DNA of 64,000 nucleotides from Rhizobium leguminosarum. GTDB taxonomy: Bacteria > Pseudomonadota > Alphaproteobacteria > Rhizobiales > Rhizobiaceae. Below, one piece after another: positions 7,724 through 17,630 of the stretch. The notes beneath the pieces were generated by a model. It ran no database searches, had not been told where the DNA came from, and was given only the letters and a program-made list of their open reading frames with translations. The DNA lies in the NCBI RefSeq assembly GCF_001679785.1, contig NZ_CP016286.1:2790001-2854000 (forward strand), read 5' to 3'. The position numbers and the translations under genes are program-made. The first letter of the stretch is position 1. The number at the start of each line of letters is the position of its first letter.

Positions 7724-10700
7724 CTGGTGCGCCCTGGCTGCTGCTCACTTGTTCCAAGCCACTGGCGGATTTTTTCCTCGAGCAGTTCGGGGCTGATCGG
7801 CTTCGACATGTAGTCGTCCATGCCGGCATCGAGGCAGAGCTCACGGTCGCTTTCGAGCGCATGGGCGGTAACGCCGATGATCGGCACCCGGTGCCCCTGC
7901 CCCTTTTCCCTTTCGCGGATCGCCCGGGTCGCCTGATGGCCGTTCATGACGGGCATTGAGACGTCCATCATGATAATGCGCGGCGCATGCCGCTCCCAGG
8001 CGGCGACTGCTTCCTCGCCATTGTCGACGACGAGGAAGGAAAGACCCGTACCTTGCAGGATCTGGGTGAAGACGATCTGGTTGACCTCGTTGTCCTCGGC
8101 GACGAGCACGTCGAAGAATTCAGCGGCTCGCTTCTGCGGCGCAGGCGCGGGCGCGGCCACTTCCGTCTGCAGCCGGGCAATCTCGGCCTCGGATGCCTGC
8201 TTGACGCGGCTGGCGCGCACCACCTCGACGACGGTGTTGCGCAGCACGTTGGCGCGCGCCGGTTTCATCAGATGCGCGTGGCCATTCAGCGCCGCGAATT
8301 CCTTTTCCGTGCCGGAAATATCCATCGACGTCAGGAAGATGATCGGCAGTTCGACGAAGCGGGGATCGGCTCGTAGCCTGCGCGCGACATCGGCGCCGTT
8401 CATATCGGGCATGTGATAGTCGAGCACGACGGCATCGACGGTAACGCCGAGACCGGCCGCCGCCTCCAGAATCGCAAGCCCGGTGCCGCCGCCCTCGGCG
8501 GCCACGCCGTCGAAACCCCAGAGAGACAGCTGCTCGGTGAGGATTCGCCGGTTCACCTCATTGTCGTCGACGACGAGGATGCGCGCACCCTGCACGTTGA
8601 TCGGCAACGGCTTCGGCTCAAGGCGGGCAGCCGCCACCGCAAACGGCAGGTTGATGGTGAAGACGGAGCCCTTGCCCCATTCGCTTTCGACGTTGAGATA
8701 ACCGCCGAAAAGGTCGACGAGCCCGGCGGTGATCGCAAGGCCGAGGCCGGTTCCTTCATGCCGCCGGGTCGACGAGGCGTCCACCTGCGAGAACTTGTCG
8801 AAGACCGATTCGAGCTTCTCCGGCGGGATGCCGATGCCGGTATCCTCGATGCGGATGCACGCCATGATCTCGCCCCCGGCGGCCGGCTGGAAGCCGACAT
8901 CGACGAAGACATGGCCGCGCTCGGTGAACTTGACGGCGTTACCGACAAGATTGGTAACGATCTGGCGGAAGCGCCCAGCGTCGCCAATGACCGCGGCGGG
9001 CAAATCGGGCGCGGCCCGCACCAGGAGCTCGATGTTCTTCTCGGCGGCGTGCGAGGACAAGAGTGTCGCCACGTCCTCCACCGCTTCGGTAATATCGAAC
9101 GCGGCTTTACGCAGTTTCATCTGCCCGGCATCGATCTTCGAAAAGTCGAGGATATCGTTGATGATCGTCAGCAGCGCGTTACCCGATTTGACGATGATGT
9201 CGACGAAAGTTTTCTGGCGCGTATCGAGGTTGGTCTTGGCAAGCAGTTCCGCCATGCCGAGCACGCCGTTCATCGGCGTGCGGATCTCATGGCTCATATT
9301 GGCGAGGAATTCGGATTTGGCGCGGTCGGCGGCTTCGGCGCGCGACAGCAGCTGGCGCAGTTCCTCTTCGCGGCTCTTCAGTTCGGTGACGTCGGTGAAG
9401 AGCGCCACCCAGTGCTGACCCTTGCTGACCGTCGCATCCATGTTCACCCAGCGCTCGCCGCAGACATGGAAGACGGTGGAAATCGGCAGCCTGGCCGCGA
9501 TATTGTCGCGCCAGCCCTGCAGGATTTCCGCCGCCGCATCATGGAAATCACCACGCGCCGCGCAAAATTCGAACATGCCAATCCAGCCCTCGCCAGGCTC
9601 GAGATAGGTGGCGGGAATCTGCAGGATGTCAGAAAGCGCCTCGTTGGACATCTTGATGATGCCGTCCTGAACGATGGCCAGGCCCTGCGGCATGGCATGG
9701 GTCGCGTCGCGCATCATCTCGCCGAGATGCTCCAGCGCGGCGCGGGCCTCGTGGACTTCATTTTCCCGCTCACGCACGGCCGTAATGTCGGCGTAGGTGA
9801 GCAGGATCCGGTCGTTGGAGATACGGCGGCTATCGAAGATGACGGATTTGCCACCCGCCCAGCCGAGCTCGATCGGCTCGGGCTCCTCGGTTTCGAACAG
9901 GTGCTTGCGGAAAGCGTAGATTTCCTCGGGCGTCTGCGTGCCGCCGTAGCGACCGAGCTCATAATTGCGGCGGATGACGTCGATGAAGGGCCGGCCGTCG
10001 AAGGGATCGTCGAGCGGCAACTCCCAGATGCTGTAGAACTCGTCGTTGACGGAGAGGATCCGGTGGTCGTTATCGAGGATCAGCACGCCGATCGGAAGCG
10101 AGCGTAGGATATTCTCGATATCCCGGTGCAGCACCTCTTTGTGTTTCTGCGCCTCGATCAGCGCCTTCTCTCGCTCCTTGAGTGGCGAGATGTCCGAAAA
10201 GGAGCCGACGACATAGGCTCGCCCGTCCGCTGTCACGACGCGGTTGACGCGCGAGAGGACGGAATAGATATGGCCGTCCTTGCTCGGCAGCAGGCTTTCG
10301 ATCTCCTTCGACTGGCCTCCCTGCAACGCCAGCAGGTTTTCCTGGTAGATCGCCTCGCCCCCGTCCTGACCGAACATTTCGTGTTCGGTCATCCCAAGGA
10401 CCCGAGAACGACTATGGCCGCTGAAGGTCTCGTAATATTGATTGGCGTAGACGAGGCGATGCTTCTCGTCGCGCACGAAGGCTGCGACCGGTAGATCCTC
10501 CAGGATGGTCCGCAGCAGGTCGAGCTCATTGACGCTCTCGTGCCAGGCCGCGTCGCTGACAGCCGCAGGCTTTGCGTCGTTGCGATAGGCGGCGTTGACG
10601 ACCAGCGGCCGGCCATCTTCGGCAAAGATGCCGATCGGATGGTCGAGCTGTTCCAGCGCCTCGCGTACGCGAGCGAAATCGGCGGCGACACCGGCGTCGC

Positions 10701-11106
10701 TAGTCATCCGAGGGTCGCCAGCGATCCCAGCGTCGCCAATCGCCCGACGCGGCGGCTCGCGCACTTCGAAGATACCGAGCACATAGGCCCGCTCCGGCGA
10801 CGGTGAGAAGCTTTCGATCTGGATGCGTTCATGACTGAGGCCCGCCGCATCGAAGCAGATGGCGTTTTCCTCGGTGCCGAACACCAGTGCGCGGCGTTCC
10901 TTGTCCTCGCGCTCCTCTTCCTCGGGACGGTCGAGAAGCTCGCGGCTGCGCCTGCCGATGAAATCGGAGATCTCGCGGCCTAGAAAGCGGGCATAGGCCT
11001 CGTTGACGGCGATATAACGCAGCTCGCTGTTCTTGACATAGGCCGGGGTATCCAGATCAGCGATCCGGCGGCAAGCCAACTCCAGAAGTTCCCCGGCTGA
11101 TTTCAA
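7717..11106 (-). CDS. hybrid sensor histidine kinase with several PAS and two receiver domains
   Basis: 1129 residues without transmembrane segments, so a cytoplasmic sensor. In order: a PAS at about 10-120, a short PAS-like segment (about 150-190), PAS domains at about 195-315, 325-450 and 465-590, HisKA with phospho-acceptor His near 605 (MSHEIRTPMNGVLG), HATPase with N-box, DTGIGIP and GTGLGLAI motifs (about 715-835), receiver 1 (Asp near 896, DYHMPDMNG) and receiver 2 (Asp near 1048, MDVSMPVMNG). No HPt domain or output regulator is fused or adjacent, so the phosphorelay partner is encoded elsewhere. The stimulus is unknown. Confidence 0.92.
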   Translation of the reverse strand: MKSAGELLELACRRIADLDTPAYVKNSELRYIAVNEAYARFLGREISDFIGRRSRELLDRPEEEEREDKERRALVFGTEENAICFDAAGLSHERIQIESFSPSPERAYVLGIFEVREPPRRAIGDAGIAGDPRMTSDAGVAADFARVREALEQLDHPIGIFAEDGRPLVVNAAYRNDAKPAAVSDAAWHESVNELDLLRTILEDLPVAAFVRDEKHRLVYANQYYETFSGHSRSRVLGMTEHEMFGQDGGEAIYQENLLALQGGQSKEIESLLPSKDGHIYSVLSRVNRVVTADGRAYVVGSFSDISPLKEREKALIEAQKHKEVLHRDIENILRSLPIGVLILDNDHRILSVNDEFYSIWELPLDDPFDGRPFIDVIRRNYELGRYGGTQTPEEIYAFRKHLFETEEPEPIELGWAGGKSVIFDSRRISNDRILLTYADITAVRERENEVHEARAALEHLGEMMRDATHAMPQGLAIVQDGIIKMSNEALSDILQIPATYLEPGEGWIGMFEFCAARGDFHDAAAEILQGWRDNIAARLPISTVFHVCGERWVNMDATVSKGQHWVALFTDVTELKSREEELRQLLSRAEAADRAKSEFLANMSHEIRTPMNGVLGMAELLAKTNLDTRQKTFVDIIVKSGNALLTIINDILDFSKIDAGQMKLRKAAFDITEAVEDVATLLSSHAAEKNIELLVRAAPDLPAAVIGDAGRFRQIVTNLVGNAVKFTERGHVFVDVGFQPAAGGEIMACIRIEDTGIGIPPEKLESVFDKFSQVDASSTRRHEGTGLGLAITAGLVDLFGGYLNVESEWGKGSVFTINLPFAVAAARLEPKPLPINVQGARILVVDDNEVNRRILTEQLSLWGFDGVAAEGGGTGLAILEAAAGLGVTVDAVVLDYHMPDMNGADVARRLRADPRFVELPIIFLTSMDISGTEKEFAALNGHAHLMKPARANVLRNTVVEVVRASRVKQASEAEIARLQTEVAAPAPAPQKRAAEFFDVLVAEDNEVNQIVFTQILQGTGLSFLVVDNGEEAVAAWERHAPRIIMMDVSMPVMNGHQATRAIREREKGQGHRVPIIGVTAHALESDRELCLDAGMDDYMSKPISPELLEEKIRQWLGTSEQQPGRTSY

Positions 11107-11424
11107 AAAATCGCTCCCGCAATGAATGAAATATCGACTACAAAAACTATAACGCCAAGGCTTTTAACAAGGTTTTAACCATAAAATTCGATAGCGGAAT
11201 TTTACGAGCCGGCTCACCAAGCTGAAAACATTTCGGGATTACCAGCGCCGGCTTGCACGAGACTGAAAGGTCGCCCGCCAAAAATCCTTTCGACGTCGGG
11301 GATCCGTTGAAATCATGACGAAAATTTAATGCCGAAACCGCTTGCACGGCCATTGCGCTGCCGCGATCCGGGCCGAGTCTGCGGCATGGCTTTATGGAAG
11401 CCATGCCCATGAAAGGAAAATACC
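11107..11424. other. 318-bp intergenic region
   Basis: It holds the promoters of the kinase gene (leftward) and of the small exported protein (rightward). AT-rich stretches with TTTTAAC repeats lie at 11159-11190. A GAAAGGAAA ribosome-binding site precedes the ATG at 11425. No RNA gene or clear operator was seen. Confidence 0.5.
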
Positions 11425-11733
11425 ATGTCCGTTCTTCATAAGACCATGGCGACGGGCCTGATCGCGCTGACCTTTGCCGGCGCCTCGCTCGCCACCGCCA
11501 CCACCGCCGATGCCCGTCCACGCGATGCCTTCTGGGGCGGCCTTGCCGCCGGCGTCGTCGGCGGCGCCCTGCTGTCGGAGGCAGCCCGTCCCGCCTACCC
11601 GGTCTATCCGGCCTATCCCGCTTACCGCCCCTACCCCGTTTACCGGACCTATTACCGGCCGGACTATTGCCACTTCGAATGGTTGCACGACGATTGGGGC
11701 AATCCCTATCGCGTCAAAGTCTGCCAGCGATAG
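11425..11733 (+). CDS. small exported protein with glycine zipper and YP-repeat tail
   Basis: 102 residues. A signal peptide covers about 1-31 (cleavage after ADA). Next is a Gly/Ala zipper-like segment (FWGGLAAGVVGGALL), then PVYPAYPAYRPYPVY repeats and a C-terminal Cys pair (YCHFEW...VKVCQR). It resembles small rhizobial envelope proteins of unknown role and shares its layout with the products at 45665-46351 and 52681-53055. The strong GAAAGGAAA site supports the start. Confidence 0.75.
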   Translation: MSVLHKTMATGLIALTFAGASLATATTADARPRDAFWGGLAAGVVGGALLSEAARPAYPVYPAYPAYRPYPVYRTYYRPDYCHFEWLHDDWGNPYRVKVCQR

Positions 11734-11805
11734 CGAAAACCGCATCCGGCGCCGCTTGACCTCCCGGCGGCGCCGGTCCAATCCTCGCACAAAGGGAGGG
11801 CCAGC

Positions 11806-12921
11806 ATGCCGGAACCGCTCAAGAACCTGCTGCATGAGGCATTGGTCGGCGATATGGCCGATCGCATTGCCGGCAACGCGCCAACTTTCGATAAAAACGG
11901 CTTCGTGACGCTGGCGACCGAGGGCCTCACCGCGCTGGAGCTGATGGAGCGCTCGACCCTGATCCGCGACGCGCTATTTGCCACGCTCCCTGGTGATTTC
12001 CGAGAGGCCGCAGCCATTCTGACGGCAAGCCTGCCCGCTGCCGGCAGACCAGGGCTCTCCGGCTGGATGCTGCTGCCGGTCAACCAGTTCATCGCTGCAC
12101 GCGGCCTTGATCATTTCGATCTCGGCCTCGATCTCCTGAAGGCGCTGACGCCGCATTTCACCGCCGAATTCGGCATCCGCCCCTTTATCCACCGCGACCA
12201 GCAGCGCGCGCTGGCGATCATTTCCGGCTGGCTCGACGATCCCGACCAGCATGTGCGCCGGCTGGCGAGCGAGGGAACCCGGCCGCGCCTGCCCTGGGCG
12301 ATGCGCCTGCCGCAGCTCGTCAAGGATCCGGCGCCAATCCTGCCCATCTTGATCGAGCTGATGGATGATCCGGAGGATTATGTGCGCCGATCCGTGGCCA
12401 ACAGCCTGAACGACGTCGCCAAGGATCACCCGGATCTGGTCGCCGCCTTCATCGCCGGCCATATCGACGGCGCCTCCCCCGAACGCCGTTGGCTGCTGAA
12501 ACATGCCTCGCGCACGCTTCTGAAGAAAGGCCATGCGCAGGCACTCGCCAATTTCGGCTTCGCCGCCACCACTTCGCTCGAATGCGAACTGCGGCTCCGG
12601 AATGCTGAGGTGATGTTCGGCGAAGGGCTGGATTTCGAAATCCGGGTGACGAATGCAGGCGAGCGAGCGCAGTCGCTGATGATCGACTACGCCGTTCACC
12701 ATGTGAAGAGCGACGGTTCGCTCTCACCCAAGGTGTTCAAGTGCAAGGCGATAATGCTCGCTCCGGGGCAAAGCCATACAGTTGAGCGTCGCCACGCCAT
12801 GCGGCCGATCACGACGCGGCGCTATTATCCAGGCGAACATCGCATCGCCATCCTCGTCAACGGCACGGAGACCGCATCGCAAAGCTTCGTCCTCGTCATG
12901 CCCTCACCTGACCAAGGCTGA
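11806..12921 (+). CDS. AlkC-type 3-methyladenine DNA glycosylase with C-terminal Ig-like domain
   Basis: 371 residues. Residues 1 to about 250 are ALK/HEAT helical repeats carrying the AlkC-subfamily motif HVRRLASEGTRPRLPWA. AlkC enzymes remove positively charged alkylated bases such as 3-methyladenine without flipping them. Residues about 260-371 look like an all-beta Ig-like domain (LEIRVTNAGERAQSL-type strands), as described for some AlkC proteins from pseudomonads. It sits alone between an envelope protein and a helicase. Confidence 0.85.
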   Translation: MPEPLKNLLHEALVGDMADRIAGNAPTFDKNGFVTLATEGLTALELMERSTLIRDALFATLPGDFREAAAILTASLPAAGRPGLSGWMLLPVNQFIAARGLDHFDLGLDLLKALTPHFTAEFGIRPFIHRDQQRALAIISGWLDDPDQHVRRLASEGTRPRLPWAMRLPQLVKDPAPILPILIELMDDPEDYVRRSVANSLNDVAKDHPDLVAAFIAGHIDGASPERRWLLKHASRTLLKKGHAQALANFGFAATTSLECELRLRNAEVMFGEGLDFEIRVTNAGERAQSLMIDYAVHHVKSDGSLSPKVFKCKAIMLAPGQSHTVERRHAMRPITTRRYYPGEHRIAILVNGTETASQSFVLVMPSPDQG

Positions 12922-13215
12922 GGCTTTCTTGTGCACCGCACTTGACTTTCCACGCGAACTAGCCCAAATGCGGGTCAGCTTTCACCCTTCCGGCCGCCGC
13001 GTGAGCGTGCCCCTGCTGAAAAATACAGATGCAGGAAGAAGGGACAAAAGCGCATTTCGATAGAGCGCCGCACTCCCATGAGCGGCCAGAAGCGCTGGAA
13101 AGCTTTTTCCAACTCACAAGTTCCCACTTCACGCGGGGTTCTTGACGCCAGAATGAAACCGGATCGCATGGTGCGTTCCGGCGATAGTCATTGTGGCGCC
13201 CCGAAAGGTTATACC

Positions 13216-14898
13216 TTGACTAATTTTGAATCGCTTGGTGTCTCCAAGCCGATCGTCGCTACTTTGTTCCAGCTCGGCATCGAAACGCCGACGCCGATCC
13301 AGGAACATGCCATTCCCCTCCTCCTCGAAGGCCGCGACCTGATCGGCCTTGCACAGACCGGCACCGGCAAGACGGCCGCTTTCGGCCTGCCGCTCATCGA
13401 AAAACTGCTTGCCGACGAACGGCGCCCCGACAACCGCACGACGCGCACGCTGATCCTTGCGCCGACCCGCGAACTGGTGAACCAGATCGCCGAGAGCCTG
13501 AAGAAGTTCATCCGCAAGTCGTCGCTGCGCATCAATGTCGTCGTCGGCGGCGTCTCGATCAACAAGCAGCAGCTTCAGCTTGAAAAGGGCACCGACATTC
13601 TCGTCGCCACGCCCGGCCGCTTGCTCGATCTCATCAATCGCCGCGCGATCACGCTGACTGCGGTTCGCTATCTCGTGCTCGACGAAGCCGACCAGATGCT
13701 CGACCTTGGTTTCGTCCACGATCTGCGCAAGATCGCCAAGATGGTGCCGAAAAAGCGCCAGACCATGCTGTTCTCGGCGACCATGCCGAAGGCGATCGCC
13801 GATCTTGCCGGCGAATATCTCGTCGATCCCGTCAAGGTTGAAGTCACGCCTCCAGGTAAGGCTGCCGACAAGGTCGAGCAGTACGTCCATTTCGTCGCCG
13901 GCAAGAACGACAAGACGGAGCTGCTCCGCAAGTCGCTGACCGAAAACCCCGATGGCCGCGCCATGGTCTTCCTGCGCACCAAGCACGGTGCCGAGAAGCT
14001 GATGAAGCATCTCGAAAACATCGGCTATTCCGTCGCCTCGATCCACGGCAACAAGAGCCAGGGTCAGCGCGAGCGGGCGCTGAAGGCCTTCCGCGACGGC
14101 AGCATCAAGACGCTGATCGCCACCGACGTCGCCGCCCGCGGCATCGACATTCCGGCCGTCAGCCACGTCTACAACTACGACCTGCCTGAAGTGCCTGACG
14201 CCTATGTGCATCGCATCGGCCGCACGGCGCGTGCCGGCCGCGACGGCATCGCCATCGCTTTCTGCGCTCCTGATGAAGCCAAGCTGCTGCGTGATATCGA
14301 GCGCCTGATGGGCATCGACATCACTGTCGCAAGCGGCGAAGCGCCGGCAAACATCAGCGGCGGACCCCGTCGCGCCAACGGCAACGGCAACAACCGCAAT
14401 CGCAATGGCGGCCAGGGTCGCGAAGGTCAGGGTCGTGGCGAAGGCCGTGGCGACCAGAATCGCTCCGAGCATCGCGGCAACCGTCAGGAACGCCGCCCGC
14501 GCCGCGAAGGTGAAGGCAGCGAAGTCCGCGCCGGCGGCGAGGAGCGTCGTCCGCGTCCGGAGCGCCCGACCAGCCGCAACGAGGATTTCCGCGGTCAGCG
14601 CCGCGGTGAAACGACGCCGGATCTCGGCCCCGACAACGATCTGGCCTCGACCTCCGATTTCCGCGCCTCTGCAAAGCCGCAGCGTCCGGCCCATCACGGC
14701 GCCCATGCCAATGGTGAGCCGAGCGGTCATCACCGCGGCAACAGCCGCCATGCCCACGGCCGCCCGGCCCGCAAGCACGGCGAGGACCGCGGCCCGCAGC
14801 AAGCCCAGGCCGGCGAACCGCGCCGCGACGGCAACAGTGGCAACCGTCGCGGTGGCTCCGGCTCCCGCAACGGCGGCCAGCGCCGCGAACGCGCCTGA
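13216..14898 (+). CDS. rhlE: DEAD-box RNA helicase, RhlE type
   Basis: 560 residues with all helicase motifs: Q motif region, AQTGTGKT, PTRELVNQI, TPGR, DEAD, SAT, RGIDIP and HRIGRTARAGR. From about residue 385 the protein becomes an Arg/Gly/Asn/Gln-rich disordered tail, typical of RNA-binding extensions. The frame is open back to 13078, but homology starts at TNFESLGVSKP and a TTG at 13216 has GAAAGG 8 nt upstream, so I choose TTG. The preceding 290 bp could hold a long leader, as in cold-regulated helicase genes (inference). Confidence 0.9.
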   Translation: MTNFESLGVSKPIVATLFQLGIETPTPIQEHAIPLLLEGRDLIGLAQTGTGKTAAFGLPLIEKLLADERRPDNRTTRTLILAPTRELVNQIAESLKKFIRKSSLRINVVVGGVSINKQQLQLEKGTDILVATPGRLLDLINRRAITLTAVRYLVLDEADQMLDLGFVHDLRKIAKMVPKKRQTMLFSATMPKAIADLAGEYLVDPVKVEVTPPGKAADKVEQYVHFVAGKNDKTELLRKSLTENPDGRAMVFLRTKHGAEKLMKHLENIGYSVASIHGNKSQGQRERALKAFRDGSIKTLIATDVAARGIDIPAVSHVYNYDLPEVPDAYVHRIGRTARAGRDGIAIAFCAPDEAKLLRDIERLMGIDITVASGEAPANISGGPRRANGNGNNRNRNGGQGREGQGRGEGRGDQNRSEHRGNRQERRPRREGEGSEVRAGGEERRPRPERPTSRNEDFRGQRRGETTPDLGPDNDLASTSDFRASAKPQRPAHHGAHANGEPSGHHRGNSRHAHGRPARKHGEDRGPQQAQAGEPRRDGNSGNRRGGSGSRNGGQRRERA

Positions 14899-14920
14899 TC
14901 ATTGAACGACTGAAAAGCAG

Positions 14921-14949
14921 AAAGGCCGGGGATATCTCCGGCCTTTTTA
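14921..14949 (+). terminator. Rho-independent terminator of the helicase gene
   Basis: Stem AAAGGCCGG/CCGGCCTTT with an 8-nt loop, followed by more T residues. It lies 23 bp after the helicase stop and just before the end of the convergent transporter gene. Confidence 0.85.
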
Positions 14950-14952
14950 TTA

Positions 14953-15852
14953 TCACGCCTCCGCGGGCCTATGCTCGCCGAACGCCCTGCGGTTCGTCAG
15001 ATAGACGCCTGTCACGACGACCACGGTGCCGACGATCAGCGGCAGGGTCAGCGGTTCCCCGAAGGCGATGAAGGCTTCGAGAGCAACCGCCGGCGGCATC
15101 AGGTAGATCAGCGAGGCGGCGCGTGACACCTGACCCCGGCGGATCAGATAGAGCAGCAGTCCGACGCCGCCCATCGACAGGCCGAAGACCGACCAGGCCA
15201 GCGCGCCATAGGCCTGCGCGGCGCCGTCGAAATGCTGGTGCTCGAAGATCAGCGAAAGCGGCAGGGTGAGGATCAGCGCGCCGATATATTGCAAAGTCGC
15301 GATGGTTCTGAGGTCGCCGGATTGCAGGTGTTTCTTCTGATAGAGCGTGCCGTAGGTGACGGACGCCATGGCGACGAGGTTGATCGCCAGCGGCAGGGCG
15401 GCATGCGTGAGATCGGCGGTCGCCGGATCGAGCAGCTTCGGCGAAATGGCGATGGCAATGCCGATGAAGCCGAGGGCAAGGCCGAGTTTCTGTGTCTGCT
15501 GCAGCCGCTCGCCGATGAGGAAGGGAGCTGCCATTGCCGTCAACAGTGGCTGCAGCGCCGCGATAATACCCGATATGCCGGCCGGCACGCCATTGGCGAT
15601 CGCCCACCAGAGACCGGCGAGATAGAAACCATGCAGGAAGAAGCCGGAATAGATGGCGCGCAGCGCCGTCGCCCGGCTGGGCCATTGCGCCCGCACCACA
15701 AGGCAGAGCGCCAGGAAGGCCGCCGCCGACAGCGCGTAGCGTATCGAAAGAAAGGTGAAGGGCTCGGAATGCAGCGAGGCATATTTCGCCACCACCCAGC
15801 CCGTAGACCAGAGCAGGACGAAAACGGCGGGAGCAAGGCGATCGAGGGACAT
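14953..15852 (-). CDS. DMT-superfamily transporter (EamA type)
   Basis: 299 residues with about ten transmembrane helices arranged as two EamA repeats (N-terminal VFVLLWSTGWVVAKY; second repeat from about residue 150). Such proteins export amino acids or other small metabolites across the inner membrane; the substrate is unknown. The ATG at 15852 is chosen because hydrophobic homology starts there; the frame upstream to 15999 is polar and unlike the family. Confidence 0.85.
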   Translation of the reverse strand: MSLDRLAPAVFVLLWSTGWVVAKYASLHSEPFTFLSIRYALSAAAFLALCLVVRAQWPSRATALRAIYSGFFLHGFYLAGLWWAIANGVPAGISGIIAALQPLLTAMAAPFLIGERLQQTQKLGLALGFIGIAIAISPKLLDPATADLTHAALPLAINLVAMASVTYGTLYQKKHLQSGDLRTIATLQYIGALILTLPLSLIFEHQHFDGAAQAYGALAWSVFGLSMGGVGLLLYLIRRGQVSRAASLIYLMPPAVALEAFIAFGEPLTLPLIVGTVVVVTGVYLTNRRAFGEHRPAEA

Positions 15853-16220
15853 GGGGCGAGCGGCTCGACAGAAGAGGGTTCGCCGTGCTGATAGCCCCAC
15901 CCGGCGGCTGTAGTCAAAAGCGAAGCGTTGATGCTTATTTGAAATTTCACTGATGCAGAGACCGGATGGCGGTTCTGCAGGGGGCGGCGAGCCTCGCACG
16001 CATGACCAAATTCGATCGCCTTGACGGAACGAAAAACGGTCACATGCTCAGATTTTGCGCAGACACCTTGGATGAATATCCGCCATGCCGCAGCGCATCA
16101 CTTTAAATGCCCAGATTTTCACCCGTTTCCCGCAGCGCAAAATCTTTTCCCCGAACTGCGCATGGTTCTTGCATTGCCATTTGCGTTGTATTCAAATGAA
16201 CAAAAAGGGGAGCCGCGCTT

Positions 16221-17630
16221 TTGGCATTTGATGAAATGATTACCGGGGACGAAAGCCCTCGCCCGCCTTACGACAAATACTTCGAGTGGTACAACAGCCA
16301 AGACCGGGCGCATCTGATTGCCAAGTCCCGCGATGCGGAAAACATCTTCCGGAAGACCGGCATCACCTTCGCGGTCTACGGCCATGCCGACAGTTCCGAA
16401 AAACTCATCCCCTTCGACATTATTCCCCGCATCATCTCCGCTCGCGAATGGCGCAAGCTCGCCCAAGGCATCGAGCAGCGGGTGATCGCGCTTAATGCCT
16501 TTCTCGACGATATCTATCATAAGCAGGAGATCATCCGCGCCGGCCGCGTTCCGCGCGAGCTGATCGAGAACAACGTCACCTTCATCCCCGAAATGATCGG
16601 CTTCCGGCCACCCGGCGGCGTCTATACCCACATCGTCGGCACCGACATCGTGCGCACCGGCGAAGACCAGTTTTACGTACTGGAGGATAATGCCCGCACA
16701 CCCTCCGGCGTCAGCTACATGCTGGAAAACCGGGAAACCATGATGCAGATGTTCCCTGAGCTCTTTCACGAGAACAAGGTGCAGCGTGTCGAGGATTATC
16801 CCTATCTGCTGCGTCAAAGCCTCGCCTCACTCGCCCCTCCCGGCTGCAAGGGCAAACCGCGTGTCGCCGTGCTGACGCCGGGCATCTACAATTCCGCCTA
16901 TTACGAGCATTCGTTCCTCGCCGACATGATGGGCGTCGAACTGGTCGAGGGCGCGGATCTGCGCGTCATCGACGGCAAGGTGAAGATGAGGACGACACGC
17001 GGTTACGAAGCGATCGACGTGCTCTACCGCCGCGTCGACGACGACTTCCTCGATCCCCTGACCTTCCGGTCCGATTCCGCGCTCGGCATTCCCGGCATCA
17101 TGGATGTTTACCGCTCCGGCAACATCACCATCGCCAATGCGCCGGGCACCGGCATTTGCGACGACAAGGCGATCTACTCCTATATGCCCGAGATCGTCGA
17201 ATTCTATACCGGCCGCAAGGCGCTGCTCGAAAACGTGCCGACCTGGCGCTGTTCGGAAGCTGACAGCCTGAAATATGTGCTGGAGCATCTGGAAGACCTC
17301 GTCGTCAAGGAGGTGCACGGCTCCGGCGGTTACGGCATGCTGGTCGGCCCGACGGCATCGAAGAAGGAGCGCGCCGATTTCGCCGAAAAGCTGAAGGCCA
17401 AGCCGAACAATTACATCGCCCAGCCGACGCTGTCGCTCTCCACCGTGCCGATCCTCGTCAACAAGGGTATTGCGCCGCGCCATGTCGACCTTCGCCCCTA
17501 TGTGCTTGTATCCGACAAGGTACAGATCATTCCGGGCGGGCTCACCCGCGTAGCGCTGAAGCAGGGCTCGCTGGTGGTCAATTCCAGCCAGGGCGGCGGC
17601 ACCAAAGACACTTGGGTATTGGAGGACTGA
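16221..17630 (+). CDS. circularly permuted ATP-grasp protein (DUF404/DUF407)
   Basis: 469 residues of the circularly permuted ATP-grasp family, seen in YGHADSSEKLIPFDIIPRII, PPGGVYTHIVGTD and the VLEDNARTPSGVSYM motif. Such enzymes are predicted to form amide bonds. The start is a TTG with AGGGGAG 8 nt upstream; an in-frame ATG at 16236 has no spaced ribosome-binding site. It overlaps the alpha-E gene (TGATG) and is followed by a transglutaminase, the standard three-gene set of this family, whose product remains unknown. Confidence 0.9.
   Translation: MAFDEMITGDESPRPPYDKYFEWYNSQDRAHLIAKSRDAENIFRKTGITFAVYGHADSSEKLIPFDIIPRIISAREWRKLAQGIEQRVIALNAFLDDIYHKQEIIRAGRVPRELIENNVTFIPEMIGFRPPGGVYTHIVGTDIVRTGEDQFYVLEDNARTPSGVSYMLENRETMMQMFPELFHENKVQRVEDYPYLLRQSLASLAPPGCKGKPRVAVLTPGIYNSAYYEHSFLADMMGVELVEGADLRVIDGKVKMRTTRGYEAIDVLYRRVDDDFLDPLTFRSDSALGIPGIMDVYRSGNITIANAPGTGICDDKAIYSYMPEIVEFYTGRKALLENVPTWRCSEADSLKYVLEHLEDLVVKEVHGSGGYGMLVGPTASKKERADFAEKLKAKPNNYIAQPTLSLSTVPILVNKGIAPRHVDLRPYVLVSDKVQIIPGGLTRVALKQGSLVVNSSQGGGTKDTWVLED

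Noticed and set aside
8413..10107. 564-residue open frame antisense to the hybrid kinase
   Set aside because: Antisense to conserved HisKA/PAS coding sequence; typical of high-GC rhizobial DNA.
13129..14802. 557-residue antisense frame over the RNA helicase
   Set aside because: The plus strand carries all helicase motifs; the antisense product is low-complexity Ala/Val.
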